Origin: Sporomusa ovata DSM 2662
Lineage (GTDB): Bacteria > Bacillota > Negativicutes > Sporomusales > Sporomusaceae
Length of the DNA stretch: 64,000 nucleotides
Reading direction: 5' to 3'
Assembly (NCBI RefSeq): GCF_000445445.1
Contig: NZ_ASXP01000005.1
Span: 496,053-560,052 of the forward strand
Part shown: one piece after another, positions 16,990 to 25,948 of the stretch
Layout of the letters: each line of letters opens with the position of its first letter
Numbering within the stretch: the first letter of the stretch is position 1
Translations under genes and position numbers: made by a program
Notes under the pieces: generated by a model
What the model saw: the letters and a program-made list of their open reading frames with translations, nothing else
What the model was told of the DNA's origin: nothing
Databases searched by the model: none

Positions 16990-18009
16990 TTATGGTATGG
17001 CTTTTCCCGTAATTGCGGCAATAGCACCAACTTCATCCATAAGCAGGGAAAAGTTTTCCGGGGTCAATGACTGATTGCCGTCACACAAAGCTTCAGCCGG
17101 ATTAGGGTGAACTTCAATGATCAACCCGTCGGCGCCAGCCGCAACTGCCGCTCGCGCCATTGGCCTGACCATCTTCCAATGACCGGTGCCGTGGCTGGGA
17201 TCAACAATGACAGGTAAATGGCTTAAGCTTTTTACGGCAGCAACAGCCCCCAGATCCAAGGTATTGCGGGTATAAGTCTCAAAAGTACGGATGCCGCGTT
17301 CACAAAGGATAACATTGTAGTTGCCTTCGCTCATGATGTATTCGGCCGCATTCAGCCACTCGCTGATAGTAGCTGCCAGACCACGCTTAAGCAGCACTGG
17401 TTTGTCGGATTTGCCAACTGTTTTAAGCAAGGTGAAGTTTTGCATATTTCTGGTGCCGATTTGCAATACATCGGCATATTGACTGACAATGTCAACAGCG
17501 GAGGAATCAAGAACCTCGGTCACAATTTTCAGGCCAGTCCGCTCTCTGGCTTCAGCCAGCAGTTCCAGGCCTTTTTCTTCCAGTCCCTGAAAAGAGTATG
17601 GCGAAGTGCGTGGTTTGTAGGCTCCACCCCGCAAAAACTGCGCACCTGCTCTTTTAACCGCGCTAGCGGCTTCCAGTAATTGATCCAGACTTTCGACGGC
17701 GCAGGGGCCGGCCATAATCCCTAAATGCCGGCCGCCGATTTTAGTGCCCTGTACATCAATGACGGTATCTTCATGTCTAAATTCCCGGCTGACCAGTTTG
17801 TAGCTTTCCGTCACGGCAATGGATTTTTCAACACCCGGGAAAACATCAACCGGCAATTGGGCGATAGATTTTTCATCGCCGATAACACCAATAATCGTTC
17901 GTGCTTCACCCTGCGACAAATAATATTGCAAGCCGGCCTCGACCAGTTTTTTTGTCACAATGTCCACGTCATTCTGTGTGGCTTGAGCTTGCATAACAAT
18001 AACTATCAT
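16990..18009 (-). CDS. aroF: 3-deoxy-7-phosphoheptulonate (DAHP) synthase, AroF type Ibeta
   Basis: Condenses phosphoenolpyruvate and erythrose 4-phosphate, the first step to chorismate. An N-terminal ferredoxin-like domain (residues ~1-70) precedes the barrel, which shows IMAGPCAVES, FLRGGAYKPRTSPYSFQG, LQIGTRNMQNF, PVLLKRG and VDPSHGTGHW. The length of 339 aa is normal. I use the second ATG because GGAGG is 5 bases before it and too close to the first. It is the last gene of the siderophore operon, 17 bases after the NRPS. A dedicated copy would feed chorismate to the salicylate synthase of the same operon. Confidence 0.93.
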   Translation of the reverse strand: MIVIVMQAQATQNDVDIVTKKLVEAGLQYYLSQGEARTIIGVIGDEKSIAQLPVDVFPGVEKSIAVTESYKLVSREFRHEDTVIDVQGTKIGGRHLGIMAGPCAVESLDQLLEAASAVKRAGAQFLRGGAYKPRTSPYSFQGLEEKGLELLAEARERTGLKIVTEVLDSSAVDIVSQYADVLQIGTRNMQNFTLLKTVGKSDKPVLLKRGLAATISEWLNAAEYIMSEGNYNVILCERGIRTFETYTRNTLDLGAVAAVKSLSHLPVIVDPSHGTGHWKMVRPMARAAVAAGADGLIIEVHPNPAEALCDGNQSLTPENFSLLMDEVGAIAAITGKAIP

Positions 18010-18026
18010 CATTTCCTCCTCTTTTA

Positions 18027-21000
18027 TTATTTTTTTATCAGCACTCCGCCGATTAGTTTGGCAAGACTACTTGCATTCGGTTCGGTTTCAATGCAAGTAA
18101 AGTGATTACCGGCAATTTCTATCACTTCAAATTCGCCGAGGCAGATTTCCCGCCAGAAATCAAGCGTTATTTCATTTGTACCCGGCACTAAAGTAAGCGG
18201 CTCACGCGCCTGAAGGAAGCGGATGTCTCCCATATACGGCTGCGGCGTGAAACGGGCGGATTTCATGCTTTGGCGAATAACATTAAACATACCTTCAGCC
18301 ATCTCTACCGGCATATCGCCGCCGTTAAATTTAGCTATCGCATTCACATAAGCCGTAAAACGCTCTCGCCGCGAGAGAGAAGAAAGTCTTCTGAATAAAC
18401 CACCCACCTTGTCGAGACCTTCATCACCACCTATTGTCAGCGAAGCTCCTACAGGTATACTTTTATTGTTGGCTTCATATATTTGCCTCAAACTACGTTC
18501 CAAGTCGTCTGAATTTACACCGCTGAAACCTGCCTGTTCAGGTGAAATATGTAGAAACGGTAAAAAAAACAATTCAATAATTAAATCGTCATCTATGTCG
18601 TAAGGAATAGGGTAGCTATTAACCAGAGCCAGATCTACTAAATGTATTCCTTGCTCAAGCAGACGTCTTGCCACTTCAACGGCAATCAACCCGCCCATGC
18701 AGTGGCCGATAAGCTGCATCTCTGTATGTCCGGTTTCAATAAGCCGTTCGGTATAATCATCCGCAAGATGTTCAATAAGATCTGAAGGATCCAAAGAACA
18801 ATACAAATCGGTATCCGCTATAGTTATGCCAACAACTGGACCGGCATTCTGTTCATTCAGATGAGCAAGCAGTTGACGAAAAGAGTTCAGTGTACCGAGA
18901 CCGTTATGGAATACAACTCTGAGCGGTCCCGTATCGCCGCCTCCATAAGAAGTAAGTACGGCATTGCTTGACAGTTTATCTTGTGTTCCTGGCAAAGGAA
19001 CAACAGCTGTACGCTCCATTTTCGGACTGTAAGAGCGGATAAATTCTGCCAGTGCGGCGACTGTTGGATAATTGAGCATTTGCCTGAATAATGCATCAAA
19101 AGGAATTTCTCCGTATGAAGAATTCTCAGCCAATTTATCGCGCAACTTCCCCGCCACTTGTGCCATAATGAGTGAATCCGCACCATGGTCATAAAAGTTT
19201 TGCGTTCTTCCAATATAGGGTATGCCTAATGTTTCCGACCATAACCGTGAAAACTGTACTTCCAGCGGGTCAAAACTTCTCTCATCCATTTCCAGTGCGG
19301 AATTCTCTATCTTTTCTTTAGGGCGCCATTTTGTCAACTCGCGCCGGTCTATCTTGCCATTGCTGGTCAAAGGCAGCGCGTCAGCAATCTGCAGATGGGA
19401 GGGAATCATGTGAGCAGGCAGACGCTTTGCGAGAAAATCGACCAACTCTGACACATATATCGGCATCCTGTCTTGTTTAAAACGCTTTGCAAATAGATGC
19501 ACGCCTAGCAAAGATAATTTATGTTTATCTCCAGGTAAAGATAAAATGGCTTCTTCTCCATATTCTTGTAGTAATTGCATCCATCCTTCCCGGCCCAGGT
19601 AAGAAGTTTCTACGCGCAAATTATCAGCTGGTTCCGTCATCATAAATGCCTGCGAAGCCAATATCCAGGAGTGTTCCTCTGTCGGCTCAGTAAATACCAG
19701 CCAACCGCCGGGAGAAATAAGATCTTTTAATCTGTTCATGCTTGCCGGAATGTCTCGGGCGTTTTCCAATACTCCAGCAGCCAGTATTATATCAAAACTG
19801 TTCGGCACCAATCCTTGAATTCGATAATCCTTATCTACATCAAAAATACCAAAACGTACCCCCGGGAATTGATCAAAACGTGATTTTGCTCCTGTAATAA
19901 AGAATGACGTAACATCTGTAAATAAATAATCCACGTCGAAACCTTCCAGAGCTTTTAACACTTTTTCCGTAGTTGCCCCAGTACCAGCTCCAATCTCTAA
20001 AATCCGTAGAGTTTTACCTAAGTGATTCTCAGCAACACCTTTCAGGAGTGTACAAATACAATTATTGAGATAGTTGGTCATGACATGGTCAAAATACAAA
20101 GCGCGAACATAGTCGAATTTACCCTCTGGAAAAAGCAGTGAAACCGGATCCTGTTGCCCGCTCAGTAATTCCGGTAACTTCTCCGCATTGTTTCGCACAT
20201 AAGCTATGAATCCCGTTGAACCAAGCTTTTTAGTCCATGATGCCTCAGCTTTTTTCCAATACTCGTTTACTATTTTATCGTCCGGTTTTTGTGGGCAGCC
20301 AAAGGATCTGTGAGAATATTCCAGCAGTAATCCAGCTTCAGTCAGCTTGGCAATCCAGCGTCGAACCAACCAGTGAAATTTAGGAATTATTCCGTCGCAT
20401 TGCAGGATATCTTGCATTGAACGTTGTTTATTATCGGCAAACAGTCCCAACTCGAGCAGAGCGTACAACATTGAATGCAGAACAGCTTTATCCAGGTTTG
20501 CTACTGCCAAATCGACTTCTTCCTTGCTAAGTCCGTCAGCTACAATACCAGCCACTTCATCAATGCAGTTTATCATTTTGTCGAACTCTAATTTTTCTTT
20601 CTCCATTTGCCGCTCTTTCTTGCAAGCCGTTTCCACGACGCCTAGCAACGCTTGATCATCACCCGATCCATCCACCACCACCCCGGCTGCAGCAACGGAG
20701 GGGTATTGTAGGAGGGCCGCTTCGATTTCACCCAGTTCTATCCGGTGTCCCTTGATTTTGACCTGATTATCCTCGCGGCCGAGGAATTCAATTTCACCGC
20801 CTGGTGTATATCGACCCATGTCCCCCGTGCGGTAAAGGCGCTGCCCGTCAACGGGATGAGGAAAAAAATGCGTTTTGGTGGTTTCTTCATCTTCGAAATA
20901 ACCTTCGGCAAGACCAGCGCCGGTAATATAAAGCTCACCGGTTACCCACACGGGACAATCCCGCATTTTTTCGTCCAGCACACGAAATCCTTGATTGGCA

Positions 21001-23540
21001 AGCGGTCTTCCATACGGTATACTGCTCCAGCCCGGCTGTAAACCTTTATAAGCATGGAAGATTGACCAAATTGACGCTTCAGTGGCTCCGCCAAGACTTA
21101 TTACCTGCACGGCAGGCACGCGTTTGACAAGCATATCAGGCAGAGTCAGCGGTATCCAGTCGCCGGATAACATGGCAAGCCGGAATTTTGTCAGGCTTGT
21201 TGCATAGTCGGAATTCAGGCAGGCAACAAGCATCTGCATCATTGCCGGAACGGAATTCCAGATCGTAATTTCATGCTTTGCCATCAGTTCCGCCCAATGA
21301 GACGGGTCGATCTGTCTGTCGACAGAAGGATAGATCAAAGTTCCTTCAGCAGACAGAATGCCAAATATGTCATAGACGGATAAGTCAAAACTCAACTGGG
21401 CAAGTCCCAGAATTCTGTCATCCCGTCCAACGTTAAAGCGGCTATTGATATCTTTAATGGTGTTAGCAGCAGCCCAATGGGAGATTACAACTCCCTTTGG
21501 CTGTCCGGTCGAACCCGATGTATGAATGATGTAAGCCGGCATAGCGGGATCACCCTCAGCCACAAGAGTATTTTCCCGATATGGTTTCAGCTTGTCCACT
21601 TCAATCGCCGTTATGTTTTCCGGCCATTCTATCCGGCTTGTCGAGCAGGTCAGAACATAACGTACTCCCGTTTTTGCTAGCATAGCCGAGCGGCGTAATT
21701 CCGGCTGCAAGGTGTCAATCGGAACGTAGACCGCTCCGACCGCTAAAGCTCCCAGCACGGCCGCTACCTGGTGCACAGACTTGTCCATAACTATCGCGAC
21801 TTTATCCTGTTTTTGACAGCCGTTTTCTTTCAATTTTTCAGCCACTGCCGATGCTCTCAAGATGAGTTCCCCGTATGTTGTCTGTCCTTCACCGTCAATA
21901 ACAGCAAGACGGTCAGGATTTGCCGCAGCTTGTTCCAATATCCCGCTGTGCAGCAGATAATCAGGTAACGGCGCTTTTGTCGCATTAATCTGCCTTCGCT
22001 CACTTATCTGCCAGGCCGGTAAAGCTGCACTCTCGCCTGCGTCCCAAGCCTGATCCGTTCCGGCCAGCAAACGCAGCAGCGATTCAAACGCGTCAAACAT
22101 ATCGTCCGTCATTCCGCCGGGAAAAACACCATCTCGGATATCCCAGTTGACATGAAGGCCGGACGAGTTGTCCATTACTTGACAATCTATGAAAACCTGC
22201 GGCGTTTGGCTGATTCCATGCCCCTCAACTTTCCCTTTTAATTGATTTCCTTCCGTCGGCTCTAAAAGCCCGATGGCGCTGGTAAAAACGATCGGCATTA
22301 ATGCGGATTCCCGTCCACGTCTGCGGGAAATCTCCCTTATCACCTCAACCCCGGAAAACAGCCGGTGGTCCAGATCCTCAAACAGTTGCTTATTCATTGC
22401 TTTGGCCCGCTCACTAAACGAATTGCCGGCATACCAGTCCACGGCAAGCAGACTGACTGATGTGAAGTCACCGACGATATCATTGACTTGATGATGCAGT
22501 GGAAGCCTGTTCAGTACGGTGAGATTCAGACAAAACTTTTTGCTGCGGCTCCAGCGTTCGATAACGGCGGCGTATGCCGTCATCACCGCAGCCGTCGGCG
22601 TCAGACCGCGTTGCTGCGCTTTTTGCCTGAATCTGTTCCAGGTTGGTGCATCCAATTGAAGAAACCGGCGAACGAAGCGTGCCTTGCTGGATTTATTTTG
22701 AACTCTTGCCATAGGAAGCTCCGGTGCCGAGGGCAGATCATGAATCCGACGAAGCCAGTACTCCTTGTCCCTTGCATATGCGGGGCTTTCCTGCAAGCTG
22801 CGTTCAGCCATGAGATAATCGCGGAAACTGAGATTTAAATCCGGAGGTTTGCGCTCCGGTTCGTAGTAAAACGCCTCAAATTCCGAAAGGAGCAACCAAA
22901 TGCTTGCCCAGTCGGCGATGAGAAATTCGATGGAAAAATGCAGTATAGCCCGGTCCGGCGTTTTCGTCACAGCTACACCGAATAAAGGCCAGCAATCCGC
23001 ATCGTAAATACGGTGGCTCATTTGCTTCCGGATTTCGTTAAGCTTTGCTTCCGCTTTGTTTTTTTCCCATGAACTCGCGTCGGTATAGGCCACATCCAGC
23101 CGCGGCACCTTCTCCATTACCTGCTGATATCCGTTCTTATTAATGATCGCCCGCAGCATATCATGACGCAAAATCAATTGATTCCATGCTTTTTCGGTAC
23201 GACTTGGCTCCAATTCCGGATAGTTAAGCTCAAGATAAATATGGCAGGCAACGCCTCCGTAGCCGAACGCTTCACTGCGCCCGAGCAAGTAGGCGGACTG
23301 CACATCTGTCAGCGGGAAAGGTTCATATCTGGCTTCGGGATGATTTTCGACTGTCACCGGTTTTGCTTCCGATTGCAGTAGATTCAGAATATCCTCCTTG
23401 CAATCTTTCAGCACTTGCAAATCACCGGCAGTCAGTATTCCCTGCGGTGCTCTGTAGCGCAGCTTGCCGTTCTCTTCCCATAAAGACACTCCTTCTCCGC
23501 GGAGACGTGCCACCAGCTCATTAACATTTATTTTTGTCAT
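18027..23540 (-). CDS. NRPS Cy-A(MT)-PCP-TE, PchF-like terminal module
   Basis: Terminal assembly-line enzyme of 1837 aa. Order: TubC-type docking domain (~1-57); Cy domain from PFPLTDVQSAYLLGRSE (~72), whose motif reads EFLIADWAS (first Asp of DxxxxDxxS is Glu); A domain from ~528 with HTSGSTGQPKG and cysteine-type pocket residues (DLSVYD, WNSVP, MLSGDW, GGATEASIW); methyltransferase inserted between A8 and A9 (~970-1360) with intact SAM motif LEIGAGTGATT (~1183); PCP with GADSL (~1450); thioesterase (~1537-1837). The TE nucleophile motif is GHCMGG, with Cys1614 in place of Ser. The arrangement and length match PchF of pyochelin synthesis (about 1809 aa). GGGAG lies 9 bases before the ATG. 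Confidence 0.92.
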   Translation of the reverse strand: MTKINVNELVARLRGEGVSLWEENGKLRYRAPQGILTAGDLQVLKDCKEDILNLLQSEAKPVTVENHPEARYEPFPLTDVQSAYLLGRSEAFGYGGVACHIYLELNYPELEPSRTEKAWNQLILRHDMLRAIINKNGYQQVMEKVPRLDVAYTDASSWEKNKAEAKLNEIRKQMSHRIYDADCWPLFGVAVTKTPDRAILHFSIEFLIADWASIWLLLSEFEAFYYEPERKPPDLNLSFRDYLMAERSLQESPAYARDKEYWLRRIHDLPSAPELPMARVQNKSSKARFVRRFLQLDAPTWNRFRQKAQQRGLTPTAAVMTAYAAVIERWSRSKKFCLNLTVLNRLPLHHQVNDIVGDFTSVSLLAVDWYAGNSFSERAKAMNKQLFEDLDHRLFSGVEVIREISRRRGRESALMPIVFTSAIGLLEPTEGNQLKGKVEGHGISQTPQVFIDCQVMDNSSGLHVNWDIRDGVFPGGMTDDMFDAFESLLRLLAGTDQAWDAGESAALPAWQISERRQINATKAPLPDYLLHSGILEQAAANPDRLAVIDGEGQTTYGELILRASAVAEKLKENGCQKQDKVAIVMDKSVHQVAAVLGALAVGAVYVPIDTLQPELRRSAMLAKTGVRYVLTCSTSRIEWPENITAIEVDKLKPYRENTLVAEGDPAMPAYIIHTSGSTGQPKGVVISHWAAANTIKDINSRFNVGRDDRILGLAQLSFDLSVYDIFGILSAEGTLIYPSVDRQIDPSHWAELMAKHEITIWNSVPAMMQMLVACLNSDYATSLTKFRLAMLSGDWIPLTLPDMLVKRVPAVQVISLGGATEASIWSIFHAYKGLQPGWSSIPYGRPLANQGFRVLDEKMRDCPVWVTGELYITGAGLAEGYFEDEETTKTHFFPHPVDGQRLYRTGDMGRYTPGGEIEFLGREDNQVKIKGHRIELGEIEAALLQYPSVAAAGVVVDGSGDDQALLGVVETACKKERQMEKEKLEFDKMINCIDEVAGIVADGLSKEEVDLAVANLDKAVLHSMLYALLELGLFADNKQRSMQDILQCDGIIPKFHWLVRRWIAKLTEAGLLLEYSHRSFGCPQKPDDKIVNEYWKKAEASWTKKLGSTGFIAYVRNNAEKLPELLSGQQDPVSLLFPEGKFDYVRALYFDHVMTNYLNNCICTLLKGVAENHLGKTLRILEIGAGTGATTEKVLKALEGFDVDYLFTDVTSFFITGAKSRFDQFPGVRFGIFDVDKDYRIQGLVPNSFDIILAAGVLENARDIPASMNRLKDLISPGGWLVFTEPTEEHSWILASQAFMMTEPADNLRVETSYLGREGWMQLLQEYGEEAILSLPGDKHKLSLLGVHLFAKRFKQDRMPIYVSELVDFLAKRLPAHMIPSHLQIADALPLTSNGKIDRRELTKWRPKEKIENSALEMDERSFDPLEVQFSRLWSETLGIPYIGRTQNFYDHGADSLIMAQVAGKLRDKLAENSSYGEIPFDALFRQMLNYPTVAALAEFIRSYSPKMERTAVVPLPGTQDKLSSNAVLTSYGGGDTGPLRVVFHNGLGTLNSFRQLLAHLNEQNAGPVVGITIADTDLYCSLDPSDLIEHLADDYTERLIETGHTEMQLIGHCMGGLIAVEVARRLLEQGIHLVDLALVNSYPIPYDIDDDLIIELFFLPFLHISPEQAGFSGVNSDDLERSLRQIYEANNKSIPVGASLTIGGDEGLDKVGGLFRRLSSLSRRERFTAYVNAIAKFNGGDMPVEMAEGMFNVIRQSMKSARFTPQPYMGDIRFLQAREPLTLVPGTNEITLDFWREICLGEFEVIEIAGNHFTCIETEPNASSLAKLIGGVLIKK

Positions 23541-23628
23541 AACTTTATTCTCCCATTTATATTGATCTTATTTATTTTATCAACGGTTAAAACACTAGCC
23601 CGTATCCACACCGCTTTTCGCAATTAGC

Positions 23629-24747
23629 TCACTCTTTAGCTATTTGATCGCTAAAGCTGTCATCCGGAATTGTCGCAGCGGCTTCCTTTAAAATATTCAC
23701 CGGCAGTGGCTGATGACTGCACCCGGGACGCAGAACAGGATATCCCAGAGCGGCAGTCATTTCATGCCATTGACTGGAACACAAAAGGTCCTGCTGAGCT
23801 CTCATATCCATGTTGGAACTCCCCAGAATCATTTTTCTCATCGACGATAAATCGCGTGCGATGGCGCCCGGCCATTGTTTCGTAAGAATATCCTTATAGT
23901 TGACGGGCGACAACGTTCCCAGCATTTCTGTGCTGTTTTCAAGCAAATGCTCCGGACAAGCGTCTGAAAGATCGCCAAATGTTTTCAGATTCTCAGGGAT
24001 ATGCAGACGGGGATGCCAGACAACGGGACCGTGGGTATCGGTAAGCGATAGGCTTCCTCCTTCGGAACCGATTGTAATACGGTGAAGCAAATGAAGATAA
24101 TTATCCGGGTCGTCAGGATCGACTTCATTATGGACTCTCAATATAACAGGAATCTTTCCCAATGTTCCGGTTAGAACATGAAACGGTCCTCCGTCTCTGC
24201 TCACGGTTCCGGTCTTCCACGGCCGAATTGACGGCAAAATCTCCGAAAAAATATGCATCAGCGGATAGGAAACCTGAGAGGCGAACGCTGCGTCAATATA
24301 CAGCGCGTTTTGCCGTTCCAGCATGACTTTTGCGCAGGCAATAAAACGTCTGACAGCAGGCAAATGAACATAAAGATCGCCTGGCTGAAAAAACACTCCC
24401 TTCTGACGCGCTATTCGGAAGCACGCTGCCATATCTTTGTGATGTACAGGCTGTTCCTGAATAACATGGATGCCTCGTGCAAGAAGATTCATTGATAAAT
24501 CAGTACCTTTGCCGCCCATAACTCCCGAGCGCAGCACGACGCAGGCAAGATCAATGTCATCCGGAAGTTGACTCGCTTCGGTGTATAAATTAATCCCGTA
24601 GTATTCCGCCCATTTTTTCGACCGTTCGCTTCCCCTGGCGAGCAAACCTGCAAGTTCAAGCTCTTCAGGCAGCATTTTCAGAGCCTTTAGATAAAACTGC
24701 CCGAATGTGGAACCGCATACTACGGTGCGCAATTTTTTTCTCGTCAT
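23629..24747 (-). CDS. thiazolinyl imide reductase (Irp3/YbtU/PchG-like)
   Basis: NADPH-dependent reduction of one carrier-bound thiazoline ring to thiazolidine. The Rossmann start is TVVCGSTFGQFYLKALKMLP; further family segments are VVLRSGVMGGKGTDLSMNLLARGI, EQPVHHKDMAACFRIA, and FQPGDLYVHLPAVRRFI, as in Gfo/Idh/MocA-fold Irp3 and PchG. The length of 372 aa agrees with those enzymes (about 350-366). Its ATG overlaps the stop of the preceding dehydrogenase gene (ATGA), so the two are translationally coupled. It sits between the two NRPS genes. Which ring is reduced cannot be read from the sequence. Confidence 0.9.
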   Translation of the reverse strand: MTRKKLRTVVCGSTFGQFYLKALKMLPEELELAGLLARGSERSKKWAEYYGINLYTEASQLPDDIDLACVVLRSGVMGGKGTDLSMNLLARGIHVIQEQPVHHKDMAACFRIARQKGVFFQPGDLYVHLPAVRRFIACAKVMLERQNALYIDAAFASQVSYPLMHIFSEILPSIRPWKTGTVSRDGGPFHVLTGTLGKIPVILRVHNEVDPDDPDNYLHLLHRITIGSEGGSLSLTDTHGPVVWHPRLHIPENLKTFGDLSDACPEHLLENSTEMLGTLSPVNYKDILTKQWPGAIARDLSSMRKMILGSSNMDMRAQQDLLCSSQWHEMTAALGYPVLRPGCSHQPLPVNILKEAAATIPDDSFSDQIAKE

Positions 24748-25844
24748 ATTTCACCCTCCACCGCCTGTAGCAATTTATCAACGGAACGTTCCAGCACTAT
24801 CAAGCGGTTTATGAATTGTGTATTATTCAGCCGGGCAATCACCTTATCCGGATCGGGAATTTCAGCAAGCGGACGTACCCCAGAAGGCATTTCTCCCTCC
24901 AGTATGGCGATCCCCGCCACCGCCGCGACCGAACCGGTCAGAACCGAAGGACTGTCCGCCTGCAGGACCAAGGTGCGTGTGATTTCTGTTCCGTTTTTAA
25001 TTCCATTAAGTTGTATGATAAAGTTCATATATTTCCGGCGTCCTGCCAAATCAAGCTCGGATGCTGTGCAAAGACGCTTTACCGCGCTTTGCCGGTCAGT
25101 CAGAAACTGCGCGCATACTTCTTCAAGTACCGACGGCACATGGGTCCCGTCAATAGCCATATACCACTCACCATCGCAAAGCGATAACGAAGCTGCCACG
25201 AATTCTGCTTCCGCGTTGAAATACGGGTATAAAGTCACTTCACGCGAAAAAAAAGGAAGCTGAGTTTTGGACCTTCGGTGTAAGGCTGATGAACGGCAGG
25301 CGCCGTTCTTCCATGCCGCCAGCGGTTTATTGTCGTTACCCGAAATGCCTGCAAAATAATCCTCGGCCGCAGAGGCCGTGAATCTGTCGAAAGCTCCGGT
25401 ATAGCAAATCATGGAATCAACTTGATCAAAAAATTTTGCCAGCCAGCGCGGCAACAGCCCGGATAGTCCGGGCGTGGCGCCCGCAGCATACAATACAACT
25501 GTACTTTGCGGTGTTCCGCGCATCATCTCCAGATTTTTACCAGTACCGGCATCAACATGATGGCAGCCCTTTGACAAGCACATCACGGCAACACGTGCCG
25601 CTGTCCGGTGAGACGGCCCGGCGCAGTTGACGATCAGTTTGCAGCCGTTCAAAAACGATTCCAGGCTCCGTTCATCCTCAATATCAACCTTAACCCATTC
25701 GGCCTGCGGAAATTCGTCGCCAAGATTTGCCTGCGCCGTTTCGGGATTTCTGCCGCCTAGCCGCAGTGGCTGTTTTCCCCATTCTTTAAGCATTCGTGCC
25801 GCTTGCAGTCCGACATCCCCGTAGCCGCCGATAATACCGATCAT
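24744..25844 (-). CDS. saccharopine dehydrogenase-like NAD(P)-binding protein
   Basis: The N-terminal Rossmann motif GIIGGYGDVGLQAARMLKEWG, NPETAQANLG, and NCAGPSHRTAARVAVMCLSKG-HHVDAG are typical of the saccharopine dehydrogenase family. The 366 aa product has no signal peptide and follows a GGAGGAAAG ribosome binding site. It lies between NRPS and imide-reductase genes and overlaps the latter by 4 bases, so it is very likely a tailoring enzyme of the siderophore. Pyochelin and yersiniabactin pathways have no equivalent that I know of. The reaction (a second ring reduction, or chain-end oxidation/reduction) is unknown. Confidence 0.8.
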   Translation of the reverse strand: MIGIIGGYGDVGLQAARMLKEWGKQPLRLGGRNPETAQANLGDEFPQAEWVKVDIEDERSLESFLNGCKLIVNCAGPSHRTAARVAVMCLSKGCHHVDAGTGKNLEMMRGTPQSTVVLYAAGATPGLSGLLPRWLAKFFDQVDSMICYTGAFDRFTASAAEDYFAGISGNDNKPLAAWKNGACRSSALHRRSKTQLPFFSREVTLYPYFNAEAEFVAASLSLCDGEWYMAIDGTHVPSVLEEVCAQFLTDRQSAVKRLCTASELDLAGRRKYMNFIIQLNGIKNGTEITRTLVLQADSPSVLTGSVAAVAGIAILEGEMPSGVRPLAEIPDPDKVIARLNNTQFINRLIVLERSVDKLLQAVEGEI

Positions 25845-25948
25845 AGTTCCCTTTCCTCCATTGATTCATTACTCGTTTCATTTCAGTTAATTGGCTTGCA
25901 AATTCTTTCCCAAATCGTTTTGTTTTAGGCATATAATTGAAAGTACAG

